A stretch of DNA of 62,032 nt from OLB6 sp964525565 (GTDB lineage Bacteria; Bacteroidota; Ignavibacteria; Kapaibacteriales; Kapaibacteriaceae), in assembly GCA_964525565.1 (NCBI GenBank), contig CAZGHI010000014.1, positions 1 through 62,032 on the forward strand. Direction: 5' to 3'. The notes under the pieces are model-generated. The model did no database searches, was not told the origin of the DNA, and saw nothing but the letters and a program-made list of their open reading frames with translations. Shown piece after piece: positions 44,250-53,755 of this stretch (within the stretch, counting starts at the first letter, position 1; every line of letters begins with the position of its first letter). Made by a program: the position numbers and the translations under genes.

Positions 44250-45619
44250 ATGCAGCAAGCATATTTCGTCTGTGTTGGTTTCTTACTTGCATGTACGGCC
44301 GCCTTTGGCCAAATGCAAGGCAAGCTTACTCGCTATACCCTATCCGATTGTATTCGCATCGGTCTTGAGCGAAACTTCGACATGAAGCTAAGTAATGCCA
44401 ATGCCCGCAATGCAGCCGCCGGACTAACAGCGGCATTTGGCAGCTACCTGCCTAGCGTCGGCCTGTCGGCAAACTATTCCCGGCAACTTACCAACCTCCG
44501 TCCACAGCTATCGTTCGTAAACGGCATANNNNNNNNNNNNNNNNNNNNNNNNNNNNNNNNNACCCGTTGGCCAACAGCTATGCACTGAATGCCAGCGCAA
44601 ACTGGATACTGTTTAATGGGTTTGCTCGGGAAGCACAATACGATGCTGCAAAAAGCTCCGTGGATGCAGCCGAAAATGAAGTTCGTGCCCAGCGCCTCTT
44701 CGTTGCCTACCAGATAACCAGAGCTTATGCAAATGTGCTTCGCAATGCTCATCTCGTAGAAGCACAGCGAGAAGCATTGGCACTCTCACGCACATTGTAC
44801 GACCGTGTGAAGGCGTTGTACGACAATGGCCGGGCACCGATCACACAATTGCTTTCGCAAGAAACCGAAGTCGCCAATCAGGAAACTGCCGTTGTGCAAG
44901 CAGAGAACACACTCGAAGCCGCAAAGATTGACCTGCTTGTGCTCATGTGTGTTGACCCATCCACCCCTGCAGATTTCGACGATACGTCAATGCCGGCTGA
45001 TGTAAAGCAGGCCGATGTTACCCAGTTCCGTCAAACAATTGGATCGGAGAAAGAATCCATCGCCAGAGCCGTTAACGCCAGGCCGGACGTGAGGGCTGCC
45101 CGATCGCGAATGGAAGCTGCAGAGTCCAGCATTACACAAGCTGCTTCCGGATACTATCCAACACTCACGGCAAGCGGAGGATACTCGTGGAACAACTTCG
45201 AAATCTCGAATTTCGATACACAAGGTCGCATGTTTGTTGGACTTAACTTGCAGGTGCCAATTTTCGACCAGTTCAGAACAAACAGGAACATCGAACAGGC
45301 CCGATTCTCGCTGCAGCAAACAAGCATAGACTATGACCGACTGGAACAAAACATCCAGCAAAATGTTCGGCGTGCCTACCTGCAGCTTACAGCCGCTGAG
45401 AAAGGTCTCGAGATTGCAGAGCGAGCAATAATACCTGCAACTACATCATACGATGCAATGCAAGCACGCTTCAACGTGGGGGGGGCAACCCTTGTAGAAG
45501 TGCAGCAGGCAAACTATCAGTTAATCACAGCGCGCATAAATCGTATTACAGCCATGTATGCCTGGCTGGACGCCAAGGCCTATGTGGAATTTGCAACCGG
45601 ATTGTTTACTGAACCGTAA
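44250..45619 (+). CDS. TolC-family outer-membrane channel (interrupted by N gap)
   Basis: One gene broken by 33 N. Before the gap: signal peptide (MQQAYFVCVGFLLACTAAFG), then LTRYTLSDCIRIGLERNFDMKL and FGSYLPSVGLSANYSRQL, the OEP start. After it, in a shifted frame that the uncertain gap length explains: NPLANSYALNASANWILFNG, long helices (LSRTLYDRVKALYDNGRAP), the second repeat (RPDVRAARSRMEAAESSITQA, YYPTLTASGGYSWN) and a C-terminal VEVQQANYQLITARI. It lies two bases before the adaptor gene, so it is the outer-membrane part of a MacAB-TolC-like system. Confidence 0.85.
44529..44561. other. Assembly gap (33 N) in the TolC-family gene
   Basis: The two sides are in different frames, so the true number of missing bases is not a match to 33 (it must differ modulo 3). 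Confidence 0.95.
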
Positions 45620-45621
45620 TC

Positions 45622-46911
45622 ATGGCACAAAAAAAGAAATCCCGACGCAAGCTCGTATTCGTACTGTTCGGCATCCTCCTGCTGATTGCCGGCGCAACAG
45701 CTTGGTTTATTACTAACCGAACTCCGGATGTAGTTCTTGTCTCTGCCGAAGAGGTAGGCACACGGACAATTGTTCAAACGGTGAATGCAATAGGCAAGCT
45801 ACAGCCCGAGTTTATGGTCAAGGTTTCGTCGGAAGCAAGTGGCGAAATAGTGTTCCTCGGTGCCCGCGATGGCGATACCGTGCAACGTGGCGACCTTTTG
45901 GTTCGCATTCAACCCGACCTTGTTGAAACGCAAATGGAGCAAGCTGTAGCCGCTGCCGAGTCATCCAGATTGGCAATAACGATTGCCAAGGCGGAGGTTG
46001 AAAGAACAGAGGCCGACTTCAAACGCATCTCAGAGTTATATAAAAAGGATTACGCCACCCGCGAAGAGCTGGACAGGGCAAAGGCGGCATTCGAGCAGGC
46101 CACAGGTCGTTATACCCAGAGCAAAACCTCGTATGATCAGGCACGAGCAGCACTAAAGCAAACACAGGCTACGGCCAGCCGCACAACAATCCTGAGCCCT
46201 ATGTCGGGTGTTGTTACGTTCCTTGCTGTTGAACGTGGTGAAAAAGTTGTAGGAACTGCACAAATGCAGGGCACGGAAATCATGCGTATAGCAGATCTGC
46301 GCACGATGAATGCTTGGGTGGACGTGGATGAAAATGATGTGGCCTTACTCTCCGTTGGCGACACAGCACGAATTCGAGTAGATGCACTCTCAGGAGAAGA
46401 GTTTAAAGGGGTGGTGTACGAAATCAGCCACTCCCCCAAAACCACGGGAACTGGCACACAGGACGAAATCGTGAATTTCCAGGTACGCATACGCCTTCTC
46501 CAACCAGATAAACGGATGCGTCCGGGCATGAGCGTAACGGTTGATATTGAAACGGAAACCCGAACGGATGTTTTGGCAGTGCCGATACAGGCTGTCACAG
46601 TGCAAAAAACAGCAAACACCAACAATGATTGGCGCGTTTCGGAGCGCGGCGCGGACAGCAAACGTAGGGAGAACGCACCCCAGAGTATTGTATGGGTTAC
46701 CGATGGAACTACTGTTCGAGCCAGGCCAATACAAACCGGTATTAGTGATCAAGGCTTCATTGAAGTGTTGAGTGGCCTGAAGAAAGGAGAGCGTGTGGTT
46801 ACCAGCCCCTTTGCAGCCGTTACCAAGTTGCTCTCAGACGGCAGCATGGTAAAACTCGAAAACCCAACACAGAGAAAAGCACGCTTCGAAAAAATGAGGC
46901 AGGGGCAATGA
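45622..46911 (+). CDS. MacA-like periplasmic adaptor (membrane-fusion protein)
   Basis: A 429-residue adaptor with an N-terminal membrane anchor (KLVFVLFGILLLIAGATAWF), lipoyl half motifs (VSSEASGEIVFLGARDGDTV and ILSPMSGVVTFLAVERGEKV), a long helical hairpin at about 105-195 (AESSRLAITIAKAEVERTEAD), and beta-barrel and membrane-proximal domains. It joins the ABC permeases to the TolC channel. The stop overlaps the ATPase start as ATGA (46908-46911). Confidence 0.88.
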   Translation: MAQKKKSRRKLVFVLFGILLLIAGATAWFITNRTPDVVLVSAEEVGTRTIVQTVNAIGKLQPEFMVKVSSEASGEIVFLGARDGDTVQRGDLLVRIQPDLVETQMEQAVAAAESSRLAITIAKAEVERTEADFKRISELYKKDYATREELDRAKAAFEQATGRYTQSKTSYDQARAALKQTQATASRTTILSPMSGVVTFLAVERGEKVVGTAQMQGTEIMRIADLRTMNAWVDVDENDVALLSVGDTARIRVDALSGEEFKGVVYEISHSPKTTGTGTQDEIVNFQVRIRLLQPDKRMRPGMSVTVDIETETRTDVLAVPIQAVTVQKTANTNNDWRVSERGADSKRRENAPQSIVWVTDGTTVRARPIQTGISDQGFIEVLSGLKKGERVVTSPFAAVTKLLSDGSMVKLENPTQRKARFEKMRQGQ

Positions 46912-47591
46912 TCATTGCAATACAAAACATTGCAAAAGTGTATGAAATGGGCAGCGAAGAAGTGTATGCCTTACGTGATGTATCGTTAAACATTGATACT
47001 AATGAGTACGTTGCAATAATGGGTCCCAGCGGCTCCGGTAAGAGCACACTAATGAACATGATCGGATGCCTGGATACTCCAACATCCGGCTCCTACCTCT
47101 TTAAAGGAGAAGATGTACGCACAATGTCGGACGATGAACTGGCCGAAATCAGAAACCGCGACATCGGTTTTGTGTTTCAAACGTTTAATCTGCTGCCGAG
47201 GGCAACTGCACTACACAATGTAGAACTGCCCTTGGTGTACGCCGGCGTCCGATCTACAGACCGACGCTATAGGGCTGAACAAGCATTGCAACAAGTTGGA
47301 CTAGCCGACAGAATGTTGCATCGTCCGAATGAACTTAGCGGGGGACAGCGACAGCGCGTAGCAATTGCGCGTGCCTTGGTTACGAATCCAGCCATTATTC
47401 TTGCCGACGAACCAACGGGCAACCTAGATTCACGAACTGGTCAGGATATAATGACGCTGTTCGAGCAGCTATGGCAGAGCGGTAATACCGTAATTCTTGT
47501 AACTCACGAAGAAGACGTTGCCAGACATGCACGACGAATTATTCGGCTTCGCGATGGATTAATTGAGTCGGATGATGTTACGCATAAGTGA
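46908..47591 (+). CDS. MacB/LolD-type ABC ATPase
   Basis: A 227-residue ATP-binding subunit. Walker A GPSGSGKST at about 38-46, Q loop FVFQTFNLLP near 88, signature LSGGQRQRVAIARAL near 144, Walker B IILADEPTGNLDS near 164 and H-loop VTHEED near 202. The short LolD/MacB subgroup energises FtsX-type permeases by mechanotransmission. It overlaps the first permease gene. Confidence 0.93.
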   Translation: MIIAIQNIAKVYEMGSEEVYALRDVSLNIDTNEYVAIMGPSGSGKSTLMNMIGCLDTPTSGSYLFKGEDVRTMSDDELAEIRNRDIGFVFQTFNLLPRATALHNVELPLVYAGVRSTDRRYRAEQALQQVGLADRMLHRPNELSGGQRQRVAIARALVTNPAIILADEPTGNLDSRTGQDIMTLFEQLWQSGNTVILVTHEEDVARHARRIIRLRDGLIESDDVTHK

Positions 47592-48834
47592 ACTATCCGA
47601 GTCCTTTCGAATTGCACTTTCAGCACTCCGCTTGAATGTGTTGCGATCAGTGCTCACAACGGCAGGTGTGGTTGTTGGCATCGTACTCGTGGTTGTCATG
47701 GGATGGACAATCAAGGGGCTGGATAGTGTCTGGGAAAAAACCATAGGAATTATCGGACGCGACATGCTATACCTTGACAAGTGGTCGTGGGCCGGCGGGC
47801 ATAATTGGCGAAAAATGGAGCACAGAAAGAACATCACCTTGCTGCAAGCTGAGTTGCTCAAGGAACGCATGGAGAGCGCCGAGCTTGTGATTCCACTAGT
47901 TAGGAAGTGGAATGGTAGCGTTGCCTTTGGAAACAAGCAGGTGATGTGTGGGGTGCAGGGTACAACAGCAGAATATGGCCTTACTCCCGCAGGCACCACA
48001 GAACAAGGCCGGTGGTTCACACCGGTCGAAGATCAGCATGGAGCTGCTGTGGTTGTGTTAGGGTATGGCATTGCAAAGACCCTCTTCCCCGAAAAAAATG
48101 CCGTCGGACAAACCATAAAGGTTCATGGTGTTCCCTTCACCATTGTTGGAGTCGTTGAAAAACGCGGCTTTCTGTTTATGGACTTCATAGATAATCAAGT
48201 GTTCATCCCGTTGGTTGCATTCCGTTCTGCGTATGGCTTATACGATAAGAGCTTTTCGATTGCCGTGAAAGCCGGTAACGAAAGGCTGCTGAATATTGTT
48301 CGAGACGAGGCTCGAGGCCATATGCGGGAGATCCGCAATGTTGCACCCGACGGGAGTGATGACTTTAGCATAAATGAAATGGAAGCATTTGATGCTCAGG
48401 TATCCAACATTCGTGTTGTAATATGGCTGGTTGGAATTGGACTTACGATCTTAGCTTTTGTTGTTGGTTCGATTGGCATCATGAACATTATGTACGTGAG
48501 TGTTACGGAACGCACCAAGGAGATTGGAATCCGTAAGGCTATCGGCGCACGGCGATCGTCAGTGTTAATGCAGTTTCTTGTAGAGAGTGCGCTGTTGTGC
48601 GCCCTTGGTGCGCTACTTGCCTTACCAATTGCACAGTTGATTGTGGGCACTGCATACTGGATCGCTATAGGTCCGTTGGATCAGGAATGGATGTCTGCCG
48701 TGAGCCCCCTTATCCAACCAGACTTGTTATTAATAGCAATGGTTGTGGCGGTGGTCGTTGGGGTGCTGGCAGGGTTACTGCCGGCGTTGCGAGCTGCACG
48801 ACTGGATCCGGTGGAGGCATTACGCTATGAATAG
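47572..48834 (+). CDS. MacB/FtsX-like ABC permease, first copy
   Basis: About 420 residues with the four-helix FtsX/MacB layout: first helix (RSVLTTAGVVVGIVLVVVMGW), a large periplasmic domain at about 45-280 (VVVLGYGIAKTLFPEKNAVGQ, PFTIVGVVEKRG) and three helices at the end (IMNIMYVSVTERTKEIGIRKAIGARRSSV). It ends LPALRAARLDPVEALRYE, the hallmark of the family. ATG at 47572 (or 47575) is inside the ATPase gene; a TTG at 47563 is also in frame. The next gene is a second permease, so they may form a heterodimer. Confidence 0.9.
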   Translation: MMLRISELSESFRIALSALRLNVLRSVLTTAGVVVGIVLVVVMGWTIKGLDSVWEKTIGIIGRDMLYLDKWSWAGGHNWRKMEHRKNITLLQAELLKERMESAELVIPLVRKWNGSVAFGNKQVMCGVQGTTAEYGLTPAGTTEQGRWFTPVEDQHGAAVVVLGYGIAKTLFPEKNAVGQTIKVHGVPFTIVGVVEKRGFLFMDFIDNQVFIPLVAFRSAYGLYDKSFSIAVKAGNERLLNIVRDEARGHMREIRNVAPDGSDDFSINEMEAFDAQVSNIRVVIWLVGIGLTILAFVVGSIGIMNIMYVSVTERTKEIGIRKAIGARRSSVLMQFLVESALLCALGALLALPIAQLIVGTAYWIAIGPLDQEWMSAVSPLIQPDLLLIAMVVAVVVGVLAGLLPALRAARLDPVEALRYE

Positions 48835-48858
48835 CACTACAGTAACCAGGCGCGTACC

Positions 48859-50106
48859 ATGAATGTATCTGAGTACATCCTGCTTGCCATCGATGCTGTG
48901 CGGATGCACCGGCTCCGCTCGAGTCTTACCCTTCTCTCTGTGGGAATTGGAGTGTTTGCCATCATTGCATCCAGTGGAATTACATCTACTCTTGCGAACT
49001 CATTAAACACGCAACTAGCCGACCTAGGTGAACACAGCTTCCTTATTCAACGTACGCCGTCAATGACATTTGGTGGCAACTGGCGGAAGTATTTCCGACG
49101 CAAACCAATCACGCCTGTCCAGGCCGAAGAGTTTCGCAATCGGCTGTCATTAACCCATTTGGTGAGTATTAGCAATACAGCTCCGGGATATACCGTAAAA
49201 CGCGGCGAGGCAAGCACAAATCCCGATGTATCACTCATCGGCATAGACCATATGTACTTTGCCGTAAATGCGGTAAGTATAGAGGAAGGTCGTGCCTTTG
49301 TTGAACAAGATGTTGTTTTAAATGCGAGGAATGCAATCCTTGGCACTGATGTAGTTCGCGCATTATTTCCCAACGAAAATCCCCTTGGTAAACGAATCAC
49401 ACTAAAGCACCAAGAGTTCACTGTGGTAGGTGTTATGGAAAAAAGAGGAGGGGTGCTCGGACAGAGTCAAGACAATCGTGTGCTTATCCCTCTCAGCGTT
49501 TTTGTAAAATATTATACATGGAAGTGGGATGCTAGCGTTGATATTGCCGTGAAAGCTGCAAGTAAAGACGCTTTACCGGCTACATTCGACGAAGCAATCG
49601 GTGTTATGAGGCTGCTACGCGGTGCAAAACCTCATGAAGAGAACGACTTTGAGATAGATACCAACGAAGCGCTAACGTCACAGTTTGCCAATCTGAGCAG
49701 CGCCATCGTAGTTGTTGCATGGATTAGCGGCCTAGGGGCGCTGCTGGCAGCAGGGATTGGAATAATGAATATGATGCTCGTAAGCGTTAAGGAAAGAACA
49801 AGAGAAATTGGTGTTCGTAAGGCACTAGGCGCTAAACGCAGGTGGATAACACGTCAGTTCCTTATTGAAGCAATCACGCTATGTCAGCTTGGCGGCATTA
49901 CTGGCGTGATTGGTGGAATTGCAACAACGTGGATCATTGGAACAGTTATTCAGACAACAATAATGCCATCCTTGAACATTATCTGGCCATGGGAGGCCGT
50001 CTTGTTCAGCGTGTGTGCATGCACAGCCATAGGACTTTTGTTTGGATGGTATCCCGCTTGGAAAGCTGCACGCCTCGATCCTATCGAGGCCTTGCGCTAC
50101 GAATAA
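48859..50106 (+). CDS. MacB/FtsX-like ABC permease, second copy
   Basis: A 415-residue paralogue of the preceding gene with the same plan: RLRSSLTLLSVGIGVFAIIA, periplasmic part (NENPLGKRITLKHQEFTVVG), IMNMMLVSVKERTREIGVRKALGAKRRW and end WYPAWKAARLDPIEALRYE. It has no ATPase domain of its own and follows the first permease by 24 bases. Probably a heterodimeric partner. It is the last gene of the typA block. Confidence 0.9.
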   Translation: MNVSEYILLAIDAVRMHRLRSSLTLLSVGIGVFAIIASSGITSTLANSLNTQLADLGEHSFLIQRTPSMTFGGNWRKYFRRKPITPVQAEEFRNRLSLTHLVSISNTAPGYTVKRGEASTNPDVSLIGIDHMYFAVNAVSIEEGRAFVEQDVVLNARNAILGTDVVRALFPNENPLGKRITLKHQEFTVVGVMEKRGGVLGQSQDNRVLIPLSVFVKYYTWKWDASVDIAVKAASKDALPATFDEAIGVMRLLRGAKPHEENDFEIDTNEALTSQFANLSSAIVVVAWISGLGALLAAGIGIMNMMLVSVKERTREIGVRKALGAKRRWITRQFLIEAITLCQLGGITGVIGGIATTWIIGTVIQTTIMPSLNIIWPWEAVLFSVCACTAIGLLFGWYPAWKAARLDPIEALRYE

Positions 50107-50163
50107 GGGTTGCGGATGAAACCAATCTGTACTCACTAAACATTGGCGGTAACGGTTATCTTG

Positions 50164-51609
50164 TTACCTCGGCTGCTCTGCAAAAAGAACGTACCCACAC
50201 AGATCATCCAAAACATGGGTGCCGGCGTTGAGTTCATACGAGCGCAGGTACTTTCCGCTTATACTGTAGGCTGCAAGCTTAACACCACTACATTCATCGC
50301 TAATCCAAAGCACAGCCCCCTTCTCATTCCAACCACATACCCTCCAACAGAATGACGTCGCATACTCCTTGGTGACATCAACAATGTCGGTAGGCATCCC
50401 AATTTCACATGCTCCAATGCTTGGAGGTATGCCGAATGGCTTTCCGTGGAAGTCGCGCTCGATATAGGGTATGCGAATACCGGCCGCAATGGCGGGTGAA
50501 CTACCTGTTGGACACTCCGCGTTCAGGCGGGGATCAAGACCCGCAAGGCTATTGCTTTCAGTGAAGGGCAGGCCCTGCGTTGGTACACTTGTGCCCGCCG
50601 ATGGATTATACCAGAGATTATGCGAAACCGTAAATGTTGATGGTGCTGTATTAGCACCAATATTAACTACTGTGCTGACTACGTTAGTGTATAGTACGAT
50701 GTTGTTACGGAAAGTGTTTTCTCCACATGGTTGGAATCGTTCAACCGGTTCCACCGTTTCCTGAAGAATCCGAAATACCCATCGCTCCGGATTTTGAATG
50801 AGATTGTTCACAACCTCTACACGAACGCAGCCAACAAATGCAACGGGTGCTAAGCTCCCTTCTATCACATTCAGAAACACTCGAATGTCTGCTGCTTCGA
50901 ATGGTGCATCAATCGGACGGAAAAACTGCAATCCCGTGCTACCTCCGAGGTTCAAGGTGCGCTGTCCGCAATTCGTAAATCGGTTCCTATAGATATCAAT
51001 GTATTGTGTGCCACCTTTTGCCTGTATCGCATTCGAACCCATCGAAGTAAATATGTTACCGCGGATAATGCCGCGATGGCACCCTACCATGTCTATCCCA
51101 CTTCCACCCGCACTACCATTGGAGAATATACAGAGCTGGACAACAAAGTCGTCCAATCCACTCAGTTTGAGCAGGTCGTTGTTTCCGGTAGCAGCCATAT
51201 CCTGAAAAGCAACATTCGATATTTCTATGTGGTGTGCCGGTGTTTCAATTGTTCCTGCATCGTCAATATTCATACCATTACTGGTCTGACCCGTGACCGT
51301 GAAATTTTCCATTCGTATGTAGGAACAGTCCGAAAAGTGCATTGATTCCGACCCTCCGAGAAATCGTACAGCGTCTCGGTCGGCACCAACAATCGTAATC
51401 CACGCATTGGATGTTCCATGAACGTCCCTGATAAAGAATGTTCCGGTATAGTCTCCGGGCAGTATCAGTATGGTGTCGCCCGGACGTGCTGCAGCACAAG
51501 CTTGTTGTGGGTTGGTGTATGTCTGCCCTGCCCCAACAACAAGGGTTGATGCCGTGGATACCTGAATAAGAGCAGCACACAAGGCCATCACACAGAAAAG
51601 GAATTGCAT
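50164..51609 (-). CDS. Exported right-handed parallel beta-helix protein
   Basis: A 481-residue product with signal peptide (to STAS near residue 21) and AAAGGG before the ATG. Residues about 25-400 are a pectate-lyase-like beta-helix: VGAGQTYTNPQQACAAARPG, DTILILPGDYTGTFFIRDVHG, and repeats with I-x-G/N-N turns (HIEISNVAF, YIDIYRNRFTNCG, EVVNNLIQNP, NTFRNNIVLYTN). The helix ends in SPAIAAG. The C-terminal 80 residues (SGVKLAAYSISGKYLRSYEL) look like a divergent T9SS sorting domain. Carbohydrate binding or cleavage is possible; no catalytic set is evident. Confidence 0.78.
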   Translation of the reverse strand: MQFLFCVMALCAALIQVSTASTLVVGAGQTYTNPQQACAAARPGDTILILPGDYTGTFFIRDVHGTSNAWITIVGADRDAVRFLGGSESMHFSDCSYIRMENFTVTGQTSNGMNIDDAGTIETPAHHIEISNVAFQDMAATGNNDLLKLSGLDDFVVQLCIFSNGSAGGSGIDMVGCHRGIIRGNIFTSMGSNAIQAKGGTQYIDIYRNRFTNCGQRTLNLGGSTGLQFFRPIDAPFEAADIRVFLNVIEGSLAPVAFVGCVRVEVVNNLIQNPERWVFRILQETVEPVERFQPCGENTFRNNIVLYTNVVSTVVNIGANTAPSTFTVSHNLWYNPSAGTSVPTQGLPFTESNSLAGLDPRLNAECPTGSSPAIAAGIRIPYIERDFHGKPFGIPPSIGACEIGMPTDIVDVTKEYATSFCWRVCGWNEKGAVLWISDECSGVKLAAYSISGKYLRSYELNAGTHVLDDLCGYVLFAEQPR

Positions 51610-51752
51610 ACTCAGACCCTTTCAATCAACTTGAATGTTCATCGCAGAGTTGTTTGCATCTTTGCGTGTTCCCGGCGCAAAATATCATTCTGTAACTCAG
51701 CATCGTATCGGCCAGGGGTCGTAACCAGACTTGCTGGAAGGCAGTGCCAGAA

Positions 51753-53129
51753 ATGTACACCCATCTCATAACACCGGAAATCGAGGAGTTGGTTGCAAAA
51801 CGCGATTTTGCAACCATTCGCGAGGTATTTGAAGACTGGGCACCGGTTGACCTTGCCGAACTTATTGCCGAGTTGAGGGAGGAAACGCGTGCGGTGGTGT
51901 TTGCACTGCTACCGAAAGACGTTGCAAGTGAGACGTTCTCTTACTGCGATTTTGAAACGCAGCAAGAGTTGCTCCATGACATGGCGCGTGAGAATGTAGC
52001 TGAGATTCTCAATGCCATGAGTCCGGACGACCGCACTCAGTTCTTTGAAGAACTTCCAGCAAATGTTGTTCAGGAACTCATCAATACGCTCAGTCCCGAA
52101 GAACGAAGCGTTGCTCTTGCGCTGTTGAACTGGCCGGAAAACAGTGTAGGTCGGCTGATGACGCCTGACTATGTGATTGCAAAGAAGCACTGGACCGTTC
52201 AGCAGGCATTGGACCATATTCGCCAGTACGGTAAGGACTCGGAGACGCTCAACTACCTCTACATCACCGAGCATGGCACGCTCGTGGACGATTTACACAT
52301 TCGAGAGTTGCTGCTGTCTTCGCCAGATCAGTACATCAGCGACATGATGGACTACAAAGCTGAATCACTCCTTGCAACCGATGATCAAGAGACTGCAGTT
52401 GCGTTGTTCCGCCGGCTGGACCGGTTTGCGTTACCGGTTGTTGATGCAGACAATAAGCTCCTTGGGATTGTAACTCTCGATGATGTTCTGGACGTTGCCG
52501 AGGAGCAAGCCACCGAAGAGATGCAACGTTTTGGTGCGGTGGAAGCACTCGACGATCCGTATATGGAGGCATCTATATTGGATCTCTTCCGAAAGCGTGC
52601 GGTGTGGTTGGTTGTTCTCTTTCTTGGTGGCATTCTCACGGCATCTGCTCTCACGTACTTTGAGAACATCATTGATCGTGCAGTCATCCTTGCCATACTG
52701 CTACCGATGATCATCAGTAATGGTGGTAACAGTGGTTCTCAGGCTGCTACACTCATCGTTCGTTCGTTGGCGTTGGGCGAAGTAACCCTTAATGATTGGT
52801 GGCGGATTGTCCGTAGAGAAGTAATAATCGGCCTTATGCTGGGAACACTGCTGGGTGCACTCGGATATGCACGCATCGTTGTGTGGGGCATCCTTGACGA
52901 CACCTTTAGCACTACTACGCTACTTATTGGTCTGGTAGTCTTTTTGTCGCTTATTGCAATCGTAGTTGCAGGAACCTTAAGCGGTTCCATTCTTCCGCTG
53001 TTAATGAAACGTCTTGGTTTCGACCCGGCTGCATCGAGTGCACCATTTGTTGCAACGTTTAGCGATGTGACCGGAACGATCATTTACTTTACAATTGCAA
53101 CGCTTATCTTAGCCGGCGTGCTGCTGTAA
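51753..53129 (+). CDS. mgtE: Magnesium transporter/channel MgtE
   Basis: About 458 residues with the full MgtE plan: N-terminal superhelical domain (ATIREVFEDWAPVDLAELIAEL), two CBS domains (VGRLMTPDYVIAKKHWTVQQAL and FALPVVDADNKLLGIVTLDDVLDV), the plug helix and five membrane helices. The pore signature SNGGNSGSQAATLIVRSLA and the Mg2+ site Asp in FSDVTGTIIYF are intact. A GTG at 51744 is in frame, but GGAAGG lies too close to it; ATG 51753 fits better. Its 3' end overlaps the end of the convergent membrane gene by 26 bases. Confidence 0.94.
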   Translation: MYTHLITPEIEELVAKRDFATIREVFEDWAPVDLAELIAELREETRAVVFALLPKDVASETFSYCDFETQQELLHDMARENVAEILNAMSPDDRTQFFEELPANVVQELINTLSPEERSVALALLNWPENSVGRLMTPDYVIAKKHWTVQQALDHIRQYGKDSETLNYLYITEHGTLVDDLHIRELLLSSPDQYISDMMDYKAESLLATDDQETAVALFRRLDRFALPVVDADNKLLGIVTLDDVLDVAEEQATEEMQRFGAVEALDDPYMEASILDLFRKRAVWLVVLFLGGILTASALTYFENIIDRAVILAILLPMIISNGGNSGSQAATLIVRSLALGEVTLNDWWRIVRREVIIGLMLGTLLGALGYARIVVWGILDDTFSTTTLLIGLVVFLSLIAIVVAGTLSGSILPLLMKRLGFDPAASSAPFVATFSDVTGTIIYFTIATLILAGVLL

Positions 53130-53747
53130 GCCCGCTGTATGCAGAATACAGAATAAGCATGGCGCTCGTTAACGCTACACCTCCAACGAGCATAATGTCC
53201 GGAAATGGATGCACCATTGGCGCCTTACCGGTAATTTCTAATACAAGCAACGTTCCGTGACCAACAACGCTGGCACCTGCCAGTGCAACAATTGCCGGTA
53301 CAACGATGAGCGGCACCCATCCAATCGACCACCGCCGCTTCGTCCTCGAGCCAGCGCCAATCCTGCAGGTACCAGTAGTGCCGGCCCCGCCATCAGGTAA
53401 AGTCCCATGAGCATAAGATCGCCTTCAAGAGCGTGTGCACGGCTACCCCAAATAAGCTGAGCCCACTGCAATAGCGCATAACAGCCACCAAACGAAAAGA
53501 TAGCAACCACCATCCACCGTAAAACCTTCCCCAACGCCGTTTCTGTTCTGACATATGCCGCTGCTCCAAAGGCTGCCAGCAGCAGTCCGTACGGTGCGGC
53601 TAACCATGATGAGTAAGGCGATTCTAATGCAATTAATACAATCCCATTAAAAAGGATGAGCACACCCGAGGCAAGAGCTGCCGGACCCAACTCTCTAGTA
53701 AACCGTCGGGCTGCGGGTAGATTCGGTTCATCGGCTGCACGTACCAT
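53104..53747 (-). pseudogene. Polytopic membrane protein gene with a frameshift
   Basis: About six hydrophobic helices are split over two frames. The first begins MVRAADEPNLPAARRF and runs to PALLVPAGLALA; the second carries TKRRWSIGWVPLIVVPAIV and ends with MLILYSAYSGLTAARRLR. The switch is near 53330-53350 in GC-rich sequence; one extra base there would join them into a protein of about 214 residues. I do not recognise the family. It starts just after feoB, so it may be a third gene of that operon. An indel error is more likely than decay since both parts are otherwise clean. Confidence 0.62.
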
Positions 53748-53755
53748 AACTGTTT

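Noticed and set aside
50148..50168. GGTAAC/GTTACC repeat between the second permease and the beta-helix gene
   Set aside because: Only six bases, no T run, overlaps the coding end of the beta-helix gene.
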